Positions 25,217-33,441 are shown, numbered from the stretch's first letter. The stretch: DNA of 33,704 nt from Pradoshia eiseniae (GCF_002946355.1 NZ_PKOZ01000020.1:1-33704); one strand, 5' to 3'. Program-made: numbers and translations. The notes: generated from the sequence alone by a model not told the origin.

Positions 25217-25573
25217 ATGAGAATTCCAATATTGAAATTGCATGATTGTCTGCTAATCTCAATTCAATGGGAATTAGATGATGCGACAGCCCTTCAATTC
25301 CAGGAAGATTTATTACATAAAATCCATGAAACGAGTGCTAATGGAGTCGTGATTGATCTTACGTCCATTGAGATTATTGACTCATTCATCGCGAAGGTCT
25401 TAGGCGATGTAATCAATATGTCGAAACTGATGGGTGCTAAAGTGGTGATTACTGGCATACAGCCAGCCGTCGCTATCACGCTGGTTGAATTAGGCATCAC
25501 GTTATCCGATGTCATGACGGCTATAGACCTTGAAAAAGGATTGGAGAAATTACAGAAGGAACTGGGGGACTAG
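25217..25573 (+). CDS. rsbS: Stressosome antagonist RsbS
   Basis: A 118-aa single STAS-domain protein that holds RsbT in the stressosome. The RsbT phosphorylation site is Ser56 in [12 protein letters not shown] (Ser59 in B. subtilis, whose N-terminus is three residues longer). ATG 25217 lies 2 nt after the rsbR stop, with GGAGGA 6 nt upstream. The GTG at 25211 was rejected. Conserved regions such as VSIQWELDD-like SIQWELDD and SKLMGAKVV are intact. Confidence 0.95.
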   Translation: MRIPILKLHDCLLISIQWELDDATALQFQEDLLHKIHETSANGVVIDLTSIEIIDSFIAKVLGDVINMSKLMGAKVVITGIQPAVAITLVELGITLSDVMTAIDLEKGLEKLQKELGD

Positions 25574-25574
25574 C

Positions 25575-25979
25575 ATGATGAGTACCCAATCCTACGTAAA
25601 AATATTAAATGAGTGGGATATTGTTGCTGCCCGGCAAGTAGGGAGAAATGTGGCCAAGGAATTAGGTTTTGGCACAGTGGACCAGGCGAGAATCACCACG
25701 ACAATTAGTGAATTAGCAAGGAACATTTATTTATATGCAGGGCAAGGCGAAATCGGTATCGAGAAGCTTTGGGATAACGGCAGAACCGGCCTGCGCGTTA
25801 TAGCGGAAGATAAAGGTCCAGGAATTAGTGATATCAGGAGAGTGATGGAGGATGGCTATACGACTTCAGGCGGCCTGGGAGCTGGATTGCCTGGGGTAAA
25901 ACGATTAATGGATGAGTTTGAAATTGACTCAGAGGTTGGAGTTGGAACGAAGATTACTACAACCAAATGGATTCGTTAG
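25575..25979 (+). CDS. rsbT: Serine/threonine kinase and RsbU activator RsbT
   Basis: A 134-aa GHKL-fold kinase. It phosphorylates RsbR and RsbS, leaves the stressosome, and then activates RsbU. The N-box is SELARNIYLYA and the glycine-rich nucleotide motifs are EDKGPGI and GGLGAGLPGVKRLMDEF. The start is ATG 25575 or 25578, with GGGGGAC upstream; the longer frame from 25530 runs back into rsbS. The gene begins directly after the rsbS stop and overlaps no longer ORF with homology. Confidence 0.95.
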   Translation: MMSTQSYVKILNEWDIVAARQVGRNVAKELGFGTVDQARITTTISELARNIYLYAGQGEIGIEKLWDNGRTGLRVIAEDKGPGISDIRRVMEDGYTTSGGLGAGLPGVKRLMDEFEIDSEVGVGTKITTTKWIR

Positions 25980-25990
25980 GGGGGAGATGC

Positions 25991-27001
25991 GTGGCGAAAA
26001 GAGAGTATTTAGAAAAAGATTATCGGGATGCTCTCTCGAGGTACTTAGCAGAGCAAACGGAACAAGCCTTGTATTTAGGGCAAAAGATCAGCAAGTCAGC
26101 CATGGAAAATGATATATCACCAGAAGAAATTATCAGCATGCATCAAAACGCACTGCAGCAAATCTATCCTGACCTCTCCAATAATGCGCTACATTCACTT
26201 GATTTCCTGCTTGAGGTGATGCTTGAATACGGTGTGGCATTTCGTGAGCTGCAAAGTTTAAGGCATCAGCAGCGTGAGCTGAAAAGTGAAATGGAAATTG
26301 CGACTAATGTTCAGCAAACCTTGCTCGGCACGAACATCCCTGTTATCGATAATCTCGATATTGGGGCAATAAGCGTGCCGGCCAAGCATATGAGCGGCGA
26401 TTATTTCCACTTTGTGGAGGATGAGCATAACCGGGTAGCTGTAGCTATTGCAGATATAATCGGAAAAGGAATTCCGGCAGCATTATGCATGTCCATGATT
26501 AAGTATGCGATGGATTCACTCCCTGAGCACAGGACATCGCCAGCTAGTGTTCTGGAAAGCATCAATAGAGTCGTTGAACAAAATGTTGACCCAAGTATGT
26601 TTATAACGATGTTTTATGGGTTGTATGACCCAACTGATCATATCTTTACATATGCTTCTGCAGGACATGAACCAGGTTTTTTCTATGATTACCAGGAGAA
26701 TAGCTTTTCTGAATTGATGGCCAGAGGTCTCTTGCTTGGAGTCGATAAGCGGACAACATATAAACAATATGAACGAAAAATCGAGGTAGGAGACATGATT
26801 GTTCTGCTCTCGGATGGTGTGACGGAGTGCCGGACAAACGAAGGGTTCATTGAGCGGGATACATTGGTTGAAATTATACAAGAATCCATCCATCTCGACG
26901 CTCAGAGTATTGTTAATAATCTATTTAAGAAGCTTGAAAAAATGCAGCATTTCCAGCTGCGGGACGACTTTACCCTAATCATTATCCGACGTAAGTTTTA
27001 G
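25991..27001 (+). CDS. rsbU: PP2C phosphatase RsbU
   Basis: A 336-aa phosphatase that dephosphorylates RsbV. The N-terminal domain (about 1-110), which binds RsbT, is followed by the PP2C/SpoIIE domain: MEIATNVQQTLLGTNIP, ISVPAKHMSGDYFHFVED (metal-binding Asp), IADIIGKGIPAALCMSMIK, YASAGHEPG and VLLSDGVTECR. I chose GTG 25991, preceded by GGGGGGAGA, because it gives nearly the B. subtilis length (335 aa). The ATG at 25967 lies in rsbT and has no ribosome site. A sigma-B promoter overlaps its stop codon. Confidence 0.95.
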   Translation: MAKREYLEKDYRDALSRYLAEQTEQALYLGQKISKSAMENDISPEEIISMHQNALQQIYPDLSNNALHSLDFLLEVMLEYGVAFRELQSLRHQQRELKSEMEIATNVQQTLLGTNIPVIDNLDIGAISVPAKHMSGDYFHFVEDEHNRVAVAIADIIGKGIPAALCMSMIKYAMDSLPEHRTSPASVLESINRVVEQNVDPSMFITMFYGLYDPTDHIFTYASAGHEPGFFYDYQENSFSELMARGLLLGVDKRTTYKQYERKIEVGDMIVLLSDGVTECRTNEGFIERDTLVEIIQESIHLDAQSIVNNLFKKLEKMQHFQLRDDFTLIIIRRKF

Positions 27002-27020
27002 ATTGGGGTAAAACGGGTAT
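26995..27020 (+). promoter_or_regulatory. Sigma-B promoter of rsbV-rsbW-sigB-rsbX
   Basis: GTTTTA (26995-27000), 14 nt, then GGGTAT (27015-27020): the sigma-B consensus with one -35 mismatch. It overlaps the rsbU stop and lies 45 nt before rsbV. This is the known location of the autoregulatory promoter in B. subtilis, so SigB amplifies its own lower operon. Confidence 0.92.
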
Positions 27021-27064
27021 TTAAAAGAACGCTAAAGACATATTGTTGAGGAGTGGGTCAATTA

Positions 27065-27397
27065 ATGAATATATCTATTGATGTACAAGATATAAATTCA
27101 GAGGTACATGTGCATGTGAAGGGTGAGATTGATGCCTATACGGCACCTCGCTTAAGAGAGAAGCTATTCCCGTTCTCTGATAAGGACAAAGTGGTAATGG
27201 TTGTGGATTTATCAGAAGTATCTTATATGGACAGCACCGGGCTGGGTGTATTTGTCGGTCTATTTAAGAACGTACGGGCGCATAATGGTGATTTTAAAAT
27301 TATTGGTTTGTCAGAGCGGCTGCACAGATTGTTTGAAATCACAGGACTTGCTGATATTATCCATATAAAAAGCCATGCAGAGGGTGGATCACAATGA
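27065..27397 (+). CDS. rsbV: Anti-anti-sigma factor RsbV
   Basis: A 110-aa STAS protein that binds RsbW when unphosphorylated and so frees SigB. The RsbW phosphorylation site is Ser57 in MDSTGLGVFVG. VKGEIDAYTAPRLREKL is the family N-terminal core. ATG 27065 has GAGGAGTG about 10 nt upstream. The GTG at 27053 was rejected. The stop overlaps the rsbW start (ATGA), implying coupled translation. Confidence 0.95.
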   Translation: MNISIDVQDINSEVHVHVKGEIDAYTAPRLREKLFPFSDKDKVVMVVDLSEVSYMDSTGLGVFVGLFKNVRAHNGDFKIIGLSERLHRLFEITGLADIIHIKSHAEGGSQ

Positions 27398-27867
27398 ATG
27401 AAACATATGAATACATTGAAATGAAATTACCGGCTAAACCAGAGTTTATTGGAATCATGCGATTGACGCTGTCAGGCATCGCCAGTCGAATGGGTTTTTC
27501 CTATGATAGTATAGAAGATTTAAAGATTGCGACTAGCGAAGCCTGTACAAATGCTGTCCAACACGCTTATAAAGGCAAGAATGAAGGGGAGGTTGTCATT
27601 GGCTTCGGTCTTTATGATGATCGCTTAGAAGTTATGGTGGTAGATAATGGACAGAGCTGCAATTTTGACGAAGTAAGACAAGGGTTGGGACCATATGAGA
27701 GAGACCAGTCCGTGGAATTTTTGAGAGAAGGAGGCTTGGGTCTATATCTGATTGAGACGCTCATGGATGAGGTCAAAATACACCAGAACGAGGGTGTGAC
27801 AGTTTTCATGACGAAGTTTCTTGAGGGAGAGCAGGTGGAAAGTGATGCAGAGACAATCTCAAACTAA
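27394..27867 (+). CDS. rsbW: Anti-sigma-B factor and kinase RsbW
   Basis: A 157-aa GHKL kinase that sequesters SigB and phosphorylates RsbV. The N-box is ATSEACTNAVQHAY. VVDNGQSC and EGGLGLYLIETLMDEV form the ATP-lid region. It overlaps rsbV by 4 nt and sigB by 23 nt, so the partner-switch proteins are made in a fixed ratio. Confidence 0.95.
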   Translation: MNETYEYIEMKLPAKPEFIGIMRLTLSGIASRMGFSYDSIEDLKIATSEACTNAVQHAYKGKNEGEVVIGFGLYDDRLEVMVVDNGQSCNFDEVRQGLGPYERDQSVEFLREGGLGLYLIETLMDEVKIHQNEGVTVFMTKFLEGEQVESDAETISN

Positions 27868-28645
27868 CGATGAAATGAGAGCTCAATCAAAAGAACAAGT
27901 CATGCAGTGGATAAAAGCTTACCAGGAGAATGACGACCAGGAAGCTCAAAATCAGCTTGTCCTTCACTATCAAGGATTGGTTGAGACGATCGCGAGGAAA
28001 TATTCAAAGGGAAAGTCATACCACGAGGATATCATCCAGGTGGGTATGATTGGGTTGCTGGGTGCGATACGCCGTTATGACGACTCCTTTGGCAAGAGCT
28101 TTGAAGCATTCGCTGTCCCGACAATTATAGGGGAAATCAAGCGTTTTCTCCGTGACAAGACATGGAGTGTTCATGTGCCGCGGCGAATTAAAGAGCTTGG
28201 CCCGAAAATTAAGACAACAGTAGAGGAGCTAACCTCAACCTTACACCGTTCTCCTAAGATAGAAGAAATAGCCAGATATTTGGATGTTTCCGAAGAAGAG
28301 GTGCTAGAGGCTATGGAGATGGGCAAGAGCTACCAAGCGCTTTCTGTAGACCATTCCATAGAGGCAGATTCAGATGGAGGCACTGTTACGCTGTTAGATA
28401 TCTTCGGCAATGTGGATGACGGGTATGAAAAGGTAAACCAGCGCTTAGTCCTTGAGAAGGTTTTGCATGTTCTTAGTGACCGAGAGAAGAAAATCATCCA
28501 TTACACATACCTTGAAAACTTAAGTCAAAAAGAAGCAGGAGACCGGCTCGGTATTTCGCAAATGCATGTTTCGCGTTTACAGAGGAGAGCTATAAAGAAG
28601 CTTCAGGAAGCCATTAATGCTGAGAATTCGGAGTATATCCAGTGA
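27845..28645 (+). CDS. sigB: RNA polymerase sigma factor SigB
   Basis: A 266-aa general-stress sigma factor. Region 2 is intact (IARKYSKGKSYHED, QVGMIGLLGAIRRYD, PTIIGEIKRFLRDKTWSV). Region 3 follows (VPRRIKELGPKI) and region 4 has the helix-turn-helix SQKEAGDRLGISQMHVSRLQ. I chose ATG 27845, preceded by AGGTGG, within rsbW; the length is close to the B. subtilis 262 aa. TTG 27821 was rejected. It recognises GTTTAA-N12-15-GGGTAT, as found at 26995. Confidence 0.95.
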   Translation: MQRQSQTNDEMRAQSKEQVMQWIKAYQENDDQEAQNQLVLHYQGLVETIARKYSKGKSYHEDIIQVGMIGLLGAIRRYDDSFGKSFEAFAVPTIIGEIKRFLRDKTWSVHVPRRIKELGPKIKTTVEELTSTLHRSPKIEEIARYLDVSEEEVLEAMEMGKSYQALSVDHSIEADSDGGTVTLLDIFGNVDDGYEKVNQRLVLEKVLHVLSDREKKIIHYTYLENLSQKEAGDRLGISQMHVSRLQRRAIKKLQEAINAENSEYIQ

Positions 28646-29247
28646 AACATGAAGTCCTTCGGGATAGAAAGGTAGAGGCAATTGCCGCCCAATCTTCTAA
28701 GGACGGCAAAGCCTTATGTGGAGATGATTACTTTTTCCTCGCCACGGATGATTATTTTGTATGCGTATTGGCGGATGGCCTGGGGTCAGGTGAATTTGCG
28801 CATGAATCCTCTCGTGCGGTTACAAATGTAGTACGCGAATCACATGGAAAAGATGTGGACTCATTGATGGAGCTGTGTAATCGTGTACTTCTTCAAAAGA
28901 GGGGAGCGGCAGTTGCTATCTTTAAAGTCTATTTCAATGAACAAAGATTTCACTACAGCTGCGTGGGCAACATTCGATTCTATCTATATCCGCCTAATGG
29001 CAAATTGGTTTATCCTCTTCCAGTTACAGGCTATATGTCTGGACGGAAACAGCGTTTTCATACACAGGAATTTTCCTATGTGCCCAATTCGAGGTTCTTG
29101 ATTCACTCTGATGGATTTGAGATGAGAGGTACAAAGGATTTCTTCGGGCTTTCAAGCTCGCTTGAAGTATCAGCTAATCAGCTGGAACACACAAATTCTG
29201 CGGCCTCAGATGATATAACTTTTATATTTGGAAGTCTTCTAGAATAA
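28642..29247 (+). CDS. rsbX: PP2C phosphatase RsbX (feedback regulator)
   Basis: A 201-aa small PP2C-type phosphatase that dephosphorylates RsbS and RsbR and resets the stressosome. Recognisable are CGDDYFFLATDD, VCVLADGLGSGEFAHESS (metal-binding Asp), SCVGNIRFYLY, LIHSDGFEMRG and SDDITFIFG. The start is GTG 28642, overlapping the sigB stop (GTGA), with GGAG 9 nt upstream. It is the last gene of the operon; the terminator stem begins inside its final codons. Confidence 0.94.
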   Translation: MKHEVLRDRKVEAIAAQSSKDGKALCGDDYFFLATDDYFVCVLADGLGSGEFAHESSRAVTNVVRESHGKDVDSLMELCNRVLLQKRGAAVAIFKVYFNEQRFHYSCVGNIRFYLYPPNGKLVYPLPVTGYMSGRKQRFHTQEFSYVPNSRFLIHSDGFEMRGTKDFFGLSSSLEVSANQLEHTNSAASDDITFIFGSLLE

Positions 29248-29269
29248 TAACAAGAGGCTTCTTTTTTTT
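29231..29269 (+). terminator. Terminator of the sigB operon
   Basis: GAAGTCTT and GAGGCTTC form an 8-bp stem with two G-T pairs, followed by eight T. The left arm lies in the last codons of rsbX. Confidence 0.75.
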
Positions 29270-29349
29270 GTCCGCTCGGGCGCCTGTTCTTCCATTAAAA
29301 GGATTGTGTTACTATTAAGACGAAAGTCATAAAAGAAAGGTTGAATTGC

Positions 29350-31512
29350 ATGAAATCCAAAGAGGAACTAGTTCGCCTTATTGCCAAGGAGGCTTCTGTT
29401 AAAGATAAGCAGGTTGCGAATGTGTTGAACCTTTTAGAAGAGGGGAACACCATTCCTTTTATCGCGCGTTATCGAAAAGAAATGACGGGATCGCTTGATG
29501 AGGTGGAAATAAAGACAATCTCCGAGAAATGGAATTATCTAGACAACCTTGAGAAGCGCAAGGAAGAGGTCCTGCGCATTATTGAAGAGCAAGGTAAGCT
29601 TACACTTGAACTGCGTAAGGAAATCATACAAGCGACAAAACTGCAAATGGTTGAAGACTTATATCGCCCCTATAAACAAAAGCGCCGAACAAAGGCGACG
29701 GTTGCCAAGGAGAAGGGGCTTGAACCTCTTGCTGAATGGATCATCGGTTGCCCTGTATCAGGATTACCTCATAAAGAGGCGGAGCTCTATGTGAATATCG
29801 ATAAAGGAGTTCAGAGTGCAGAAGAGGCATTGGAAGGTGCTAAGGATATTATTGCGGAAATCATTGCGGACAATCCTGCCTTTCGAAAGTGGATTCGGGA
29901 TGATACATATAAGCGGGGAATGATTAAATCTGTTGTAAAGGATGAAGAGAAAGACGAGAAGAATATTTTCGAGATGTATTATGAGTTTGAAGAAGCGGTA
30001 GAGAAAATTGTTCCTCACCGTATTCTTGCCCTTAATCGCGGAGAGAAAGAGGGAGTCTTAAGGGTTAGTGTTAAAGCGGATGCTGACCGTATTCTCGGGT
30101 ATATGGAACGCCAGGTCGTTAAAGGTCCGACGGTTTGTGAAGCTATCTTGAAGGAAGCTGTCGAGGATGGATACAAACGACTTATCCAGCCTTCTATTGA
30201 AAGAGAGATTCGTAACGAGCTAACGGATAAGGCTGAAGATCAGGCGATTCATATATTCTCAGAGAATCTTCGGAATCTGTTGCTCCAGCCTCCTCTTAAA
30301 GGGAAGATGGTGCTCGGAGTCGACCCGGCTTATCGGACAGGCTGTAAGTTTGCCGTGGTTGACCAAACCGGAAAGATGCTTGAGATTGGGGTCGTATATC
30401 CGCATCCGCCAGTCTCAAAAAGGAAGGAAGCCACACAGAAAATTCTTCATATTCTAGAAAAGTATGCTATCGAGCTTGTGGCGATTGGTAATGGAACAGC
30501 ATCCCGTGAAACGGAGCAATTCATCGTAGATGCGTTAAAGGAACAATCAAAGGAGATATATTACTTAATCGTCAATGAAGCAGGCGCTAGTGTCTATTCA
30601 GCATCAGATATTGCGAGAGAGGAATTCCCGGCGCTCCAGGTGGAAGAGCGGAGTGCAGTCTCTATCGCACGACGGCTTCAAGACCCGCTTGCGGAACTAG
30701 TCAAAATTGATCCTAAATCTGTCGGAGTGGGGCAATATCAGCATGACGTTTCAGAGAAGAAATTGAATGAATCCTTATCCTTTGTTGTGGAGACTGCTGT
30801 GAACCAAGTCGGTGTCAATGTCAACACAGCATCGCCATCTCTTCTTCAATATGTAGCAGGCCTTTCTAAGACAGTTGCTCAAAATATTGTGAAGAAGCGG
30901 GAGCAGGAAGGAGCATTCAAGAACCGGAAGGAGCTGAAAGCCATTCCTCGCTTAGGGGCTAAAACCTATGAGCAAGCGATTGGCTTCCTTCGTGTGATAG
31001 ATGGGGCAGAGCCACTTGACCGGACAGCCATTCATCCTGAAAATTATGAAGCCGTCCGCTCGCTGCTTCGCAGTCAAGGATTATCAACAGATGATTTAGG
31101 AAGCGAAAAGATCAGGAATGCTCTGTCGAATATAGATGTTCATGTCATGTCTGAGGAATTGGAGATAGGGGAAATTACGCTCCGAGATATCTTGGATTCT
31201 CTTATGCGTCCTGCGAGGGATCCGCGTGATGAATTGTCTGCCCCGCTTTTGAAGAAGGATGTTCTCAAGCTTGAGGACTTAAAGGCCGGGATGGAGCTGC
31301 AAGGAACTGTCCGCAATGTCGTAGATTTTGGCGCCTTCGTAGATATTGGCGTAAAGCAAGCAGGTCTTGTGCACATTTCTAAATTAAGAAACAGCTATGT
31401 AAAGCATCCAATGGATGTTGTTGCTGTAGGGGATGTGGTCACGGTATGGGTGGAAAAGGTAGATGTTCCAAAAGAACGCATTGCCTTGACGATGATCGCC
31501 CCGAATTCTTGA
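29350..31512 (+). CDS. tex: RNA-binding transcription accessory protein Tex
   Basis: A 720-aa Tex protein linked to transcription and RNA metabolism. The N-terminal domain contains NTIPFIARYRKEMTGSLDE. The YqgF/RNase H-like domain (about 320-450) contains VLGVDPAYRTGCKFAVVD. The helix-hairpin-helix region (about 490-560) contains VNTASPSLLQYVAGLS. The C-terminal S1 domain (about 640-715) contains GTVRNVVDFGAFVDIGVKQ. Length is typical. ATG 29350 has AAAGG about 9 nt upstream; TTG 29341 abuts that site and was rejected. It corresponds to ydcI of B. subtilis. A bidirectional terminator shared with cmpA follows. Confidence 0.95.
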   Translation: MKSKEELVRLIAKEASVKDKQVANVLNLLEEGNTIPFIARYRKEMTGSLDEVEIKTISEKWNYLDNLEKRKEEVLRIIEEQGKLTLELRKEIIQATKLQMVEDLYRPYKQKRRTKATVAKEKGLEPLAEWIIGCPVSGLPHKEAELYVNIDKGVQSAEEALEGAKDIIAEIIADNPAFRKWIRDDTYKRGMIKSVVKDEEKDEKNIFEMYYEFEEAVEKIVPHRILALNRGEKEGVLRVSVKADADRILGYMERQVVKGPTVCEAILKEAVEDGYKRLIQPSIEREIRNELTDKAEDQAIHIFSENLRNLLLQPPLKGKMVLGVDPAYRTGCKFAVVDQTGKMLEIGVVYPHPPVSKRKEATQKILHILEKYAIELVAIGNGTASRETEQFIVDALKEQSKEIYYLIVNEAGASVYSASDIAREEFPALQVEERSAVSIARRLQDPLAELVKIDPKSVGVGQYQHDVSEKKLNESLSFVVETAVNQVGVNVNTASPSLLQYVAGLSKTVAQNIVKKREQEGAFKNRKELKAIPRLGAKTYEQAIGFLRVIDGAEPLDRTAIHPENYEAVRSLLRSQGLSTDDLGSEKIRNALSNIDVHVMSEELEIGEITLRDILDSLMRPARDPRDELSAPLLKKDVLKLEDLKAGMELQGTVRNVVDFGAFVDIGVKQAGLVHISKLRNSYVKHPMDVVAVGDVVTVWVEKVDVPKERIALTMIAPNS

Positions 31513-31520
31513 TGTGAAAC

Positions 31521-31557
31521 AAGCATTGCCGTCAGCTCTGCTCGGCAATGCTTTTCT
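31521..31557. terminator. Terminator between tex and cmpA, overlapping the cmpA 3' end
   Basis: AAGCATTGCCG (31521-31531) and CGGCAATGCTT (31543-31553) are a perfect 11-bp stem followed by TTCTTAT. One arm lies inside the last codons of cmpA, so it can only act fully on tex transcripts. Confidence 0.85.
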
Positions 31558-31651
31558 TATAGAAATACCAACATTGATTCAATAATAAGATTTGCTTGCT
31601 GTCCTTTTCCAAAAAAGCACGCTGGATTTGATTTTGTAGCCAAAGGGGCAA
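31532..31651 (-). CDS. cmpA: Cortex morphogenetic protein CmpA, 39 aa
   Basis: A 39-residue ORF on the minus strand with TTG start 31651 and GGAGGG 6 nt upstream. It reads MPLWLQNQIQRAFLEKDSKQ, then ILLLNQCWYFYKKSIAEQS. This matches the CmpA pattern I remember (M-P-x-W-L-x-x-Q, RAFLEKD, LLNQCWYFY), a small sporulation protein that controls cortex assembly and SpoIVA quality control with ClpXP. It lies between tex and the SprT-like gene, on the strand opposite to both. A CATACACT word 31-38 nt upstream resembles a sigma-E -10 element, fitting expression in the mother cell. Confidence 0.85.
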   Translation of the reverse strand: MPLWLQNQIQRAFLEKDSKQILLLNQCWYFYKKSIAEQS

Positions 31652-31682
31652 AATAAACCCTCCTTTGCCGATTAGATAGTTT

Positions 31683-31697
31683 AGTGTATGTTATACT
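31683..31697. promoter_or_regulatory. Overlapping divergent -10 elements for cmpA and the SprT-like gene
   Basis: On the minus strand CATACACT (31690-31683) resembles the sigma-E -10 CATACAnT for cmpA. On the plus strand TGTTATACT (31689-31697) is an extended sigma-A -10 for the SprT-like gene. The two share two bases. Neither has a strong -35. Confidence 0.45.
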
Positions 31698-31736
31698 AGG
31701 TTTGTTTGATACTACTCGAGGAAGGGGAAGGCCGGG

Positions 31737-32201
31737 TTGACGGATGAAGAATTACAAGCGCTAGTTGAAGACATATCGATTAATCAATTTCATAGACCGT
31801 TCTTACATAAAGCAAGCTTCAACGCTAGACTTCGCACAACGGGAGGTCGTTATTTGCTTTCTAGCCATAATATTGAAATTAACCGTAAATATCTTGATGA
31901 GATTGGGATGCAAGAGCTTGTAGGAATCATCAAGCATGAGCTTTGCCATTATCATCTTCACCTGCTTGGAAGAGGATATAAGCATGGAGACGCCGATTTT
32001 AAAAGGTTGCTTCTTGAAACTGATTCTCCGCGTTATTGTTCTGTCCTTAACAGCACAAAAGCAGCTGTCCAAGCGGTTAAATGGGTGTACGAATGCCAAT
32101 CCTGCCGCATGGAATACAAGAGAAAAAGGCGCATGGACACAAAGAAATATGTGTGCGGAAAATGCCGTGGGAAAATAATTTTTAAAAAGTCGTTGACATG
32201 A
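31737..32201 (+). CDS. SprT-like zinc metalloprotein family protein
   Basis: A 154-aa SprT-family protein (ydcK of B. subtilis by position). The zincin motif HELCHYH is at about residues 66-72, in IIKHELCHYHLHLLGRG. A C-terminal zinc ribbon has CQSCRMEYKRKRRMDTKKYVCGKCRG with four cysteines. The start is TTG 31737, with GGAAGGGGAAGG upstream. Eukaryotic relatives (SPRTN) cleave DNA-protein crosslinks; the bacillary role is not established. The tRNA cluster promoter begins 90 nt after its stop. Confidence 0.9.
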   Translation: MTDEELQALVEDISINQFHRPFLHKASFNARLRTTGGRYLLSSHNIEINRKYLDEIGMQELVGIIKHELCHYHLHLLGRGYKHGDADFKRLLLETDSPRYCSVLNSTKAAVQAVKWVYECQSCRMEYKRKRRMDTKKYVCGKCRGKIIFKKSLT

Positions 32202-32290
32202 ACTGCATAAGCATGGTAACTTATTTGAGCGGCGTTAAAAAGCCGGAACAAAGAGAAAAAAGTTGATGAAAAAACTTTTTTAAAAAAGTG

Positions 32291-32319
32291 TTGACATCAA
32301 AACAAACACTCTTTATAAT
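32291..32319 (+). promoter_or_regulatory. Consensus sigma-A promoter of the tRNA/rRNA cluster
   Basis: TTGACA (32291-32296), 17-nt spacer, TATAAT (32314-32319): a perfect match in both hexamers. It lies 43 nt before the tRNA-Ser and should drive the tRNA cluster. Confidence 0.95.
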
Positions 32320-32361
32320 AGAAAAAGTCGACTGAGGCACTTAAGTTTCCTGAAGAGACAC

Positions 32362-32452
32362 GGGGAAGTACTCAAGAGGCTGAAGAGGCGCCCCTGCTAA
32401 GGGTGTAGGTCGGGTAACCGGCGCGAGGGTTCAAATCCCTCCTTCTCCGCCA
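32362..32452 (+). tRNA. tRNA-Ser (anticodon GCT)
   Basis: A 91-nt class II tRNA with a long variable arm. The acceptor GGGGAAG pairs with CTTCTCC, the anticodon loop contains GCT, and CCA is encoded. Confidence 0.93.
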
Positions 32453-32482
32453 GAACAAAGCGGTTAAACTTCTATAATATAT

Positions 32483-32557
32483 GGCCCCTTGGTCAAGCGG
32501 TTAAGACACCGCCCTTTCACGGCGGTAACACGGGTTCGAATCCCGTAGGGGTCACCA
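32483..32557 (+). tRNA. tRNA-Glu (anticodon TTC)
   Basis: A 75-nt cloverleaf. The acceptor GGCCCCT pairs with AGGGGTC, the anticodon stem CCGCC/GGCGG surrounds TTC, the T-loop is GTTCGAATC, and CCA is encoded. Confidence 0.95.
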
Positions 32558-32596
32558 TTAAACACACAGGCTTTTCAAGCAGTACGTTTTTATCGT

Positions 32597-32670
<74 letters not shown>

Positions 32671-32686
32671 TTCATGAAATTTATAT

Positions 32687-32763
32687 GGTCCGGTAGTTCA
32701 GTTGGTTAGAATGCCTGCCTGTCACGCAGGAGGTCGCGGGTTCGAGTCCCGTCCGGACCGCCA
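32687..32763 (+). tRNA. tRNA-Asp (anticodon GTC)
   Basis: A 77-nt cloverleaf. The acceptor GGTCCGG pairs with CCGGACC, the anticodon is GTC in CCTGCCTGTCACGCAGG, and CCA is encoded. Confidence 0.95.
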
Positions 32764-32783
32764 TTAAATTTTAAAAAAAACAC

Positions 32784-32811
32784 TTGACATTTCGTCTGAA
32801 GTGATTATAAT
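32784..32811 (+). promoter_or_regulatory. Internal sigma-A promoter inside the tRNA cluster
   Basis: TTGACA (32784-32789), 16-nt spacer, TATAAT (32806-32811): both hexamers are consensus. It sits between tRNA-Asp and tRNA-Gln and can drive the distal seven tRNAs and the rRNA operon independently. Confidence 0.92.
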
Positions 32812-32836
32812 AAATATGTTGCTTTTGAAACATTAA

Positions 32837-32911
32837 TGGGCTATAGCCAAGCGGTAAGGCAACGGACTTTGACTCCGTCATTCGTAGGTTCGAATCCTGC
32901 TAGCCCAGCCA
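32837..32911 (+). tRNA. tRNA-Gln (anticodon TTG)
   Basis: A 75-nt cloverleaf. The acceptor TGGGCTA pairs with TAGCCCA, the anticodon is TTG in CGGACTTTGACTCCG, and CCA is encoded. Confidence 0.95.
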
Positions 32912-32916
32912 TATAA

Positions 32917-32992
32917 GAGCCATTAGCTCAGTCGGTAGAGCATCTGACTTTTAATCAGAGGGTCGAAGGTTCGAGTCCTTCATGGCTCACCA
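32917..32992 (+). tRNA. tRNA-Lys (anticodon TTT)
   Basis: A 76-nt cloverleaf. The acceptor GAGCCAT pairs with ATGGCTC, the anticodon is TTT in CTGACTTTTAATCAG, and CCA is encoded. Confidence 0.95.
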
Positions 32993-33011
32993 TTTTTAAA
33001 AAAGAATAAAT

Positions 33012-33096
33012 GCGGGTGTGGCGGAATTGGCAGACGCACCAGACTTAGGATCTGGCGCCTTACGGCGTGGGGGTTCGACTCCCTTCACCCGCACCA
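33012..33096 (+). tRNA. tRNA-Leu (anticodon TAG)
   Basis: An 85-nt class II tRNA. The acceptor GCGGGTG pairs with CACCCGC, the anticodon is TAG in CCAGACTTAGGATCTGG, and CCA is encoded. Confidence 0.95.
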
Positions 33097-33161
33097 TTTA
33101 TTCCCACTTGAATGACCAAGTGAAAGCAAGTAAAATAGATTAAGTCGCGTTACTTACTAAC

Positions 33162-33248
<87 letters not shown>

Positions 33249-33261
33249 ATCATACTAATAT

Positions 33262-33338
33262 GCGCCCGTAGCTCAATTGGATAGAGCGTTTGACTACGGA
33301 TCAAAAGGTTAGGGGTTCGACTCCTCTCGGGCGCGCCA
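33262..33338 (+). tRNA. tRNA-Arg (anticodon ACG)
   Basis: A 77-nt cloverleaf. The acceptor GCGCCCG pairs with CGGGCGC, the anticodon is ACG in TTTGACTACGGATCAAA, and CCA is encoded. Confidence 0.95.
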
Positions 33339-33346
33339 TTATTTAT

Positions 33347-33423
33347 CGGGAAGTAGCTCAGCTTGGTAGAGCACTTGGTTTGGGACCAAGGGGTCGCAGG
33401 TTCGAATCCTGTCTTCCCGACCA
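33347..33423 (+). tRNA. tRNA-Pro (anticodon TGG)
   Basis: A 77-nt cloverleaf. The acceptor CGGGAAG pairs with CTTCCCG, the anticodon is TGG in TTGGTTTGGGACCAA, and CCA is encoded. Confidence 0.95.
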
Positions 33424-33441
33424 TCAGCTTCAATTGAATAT

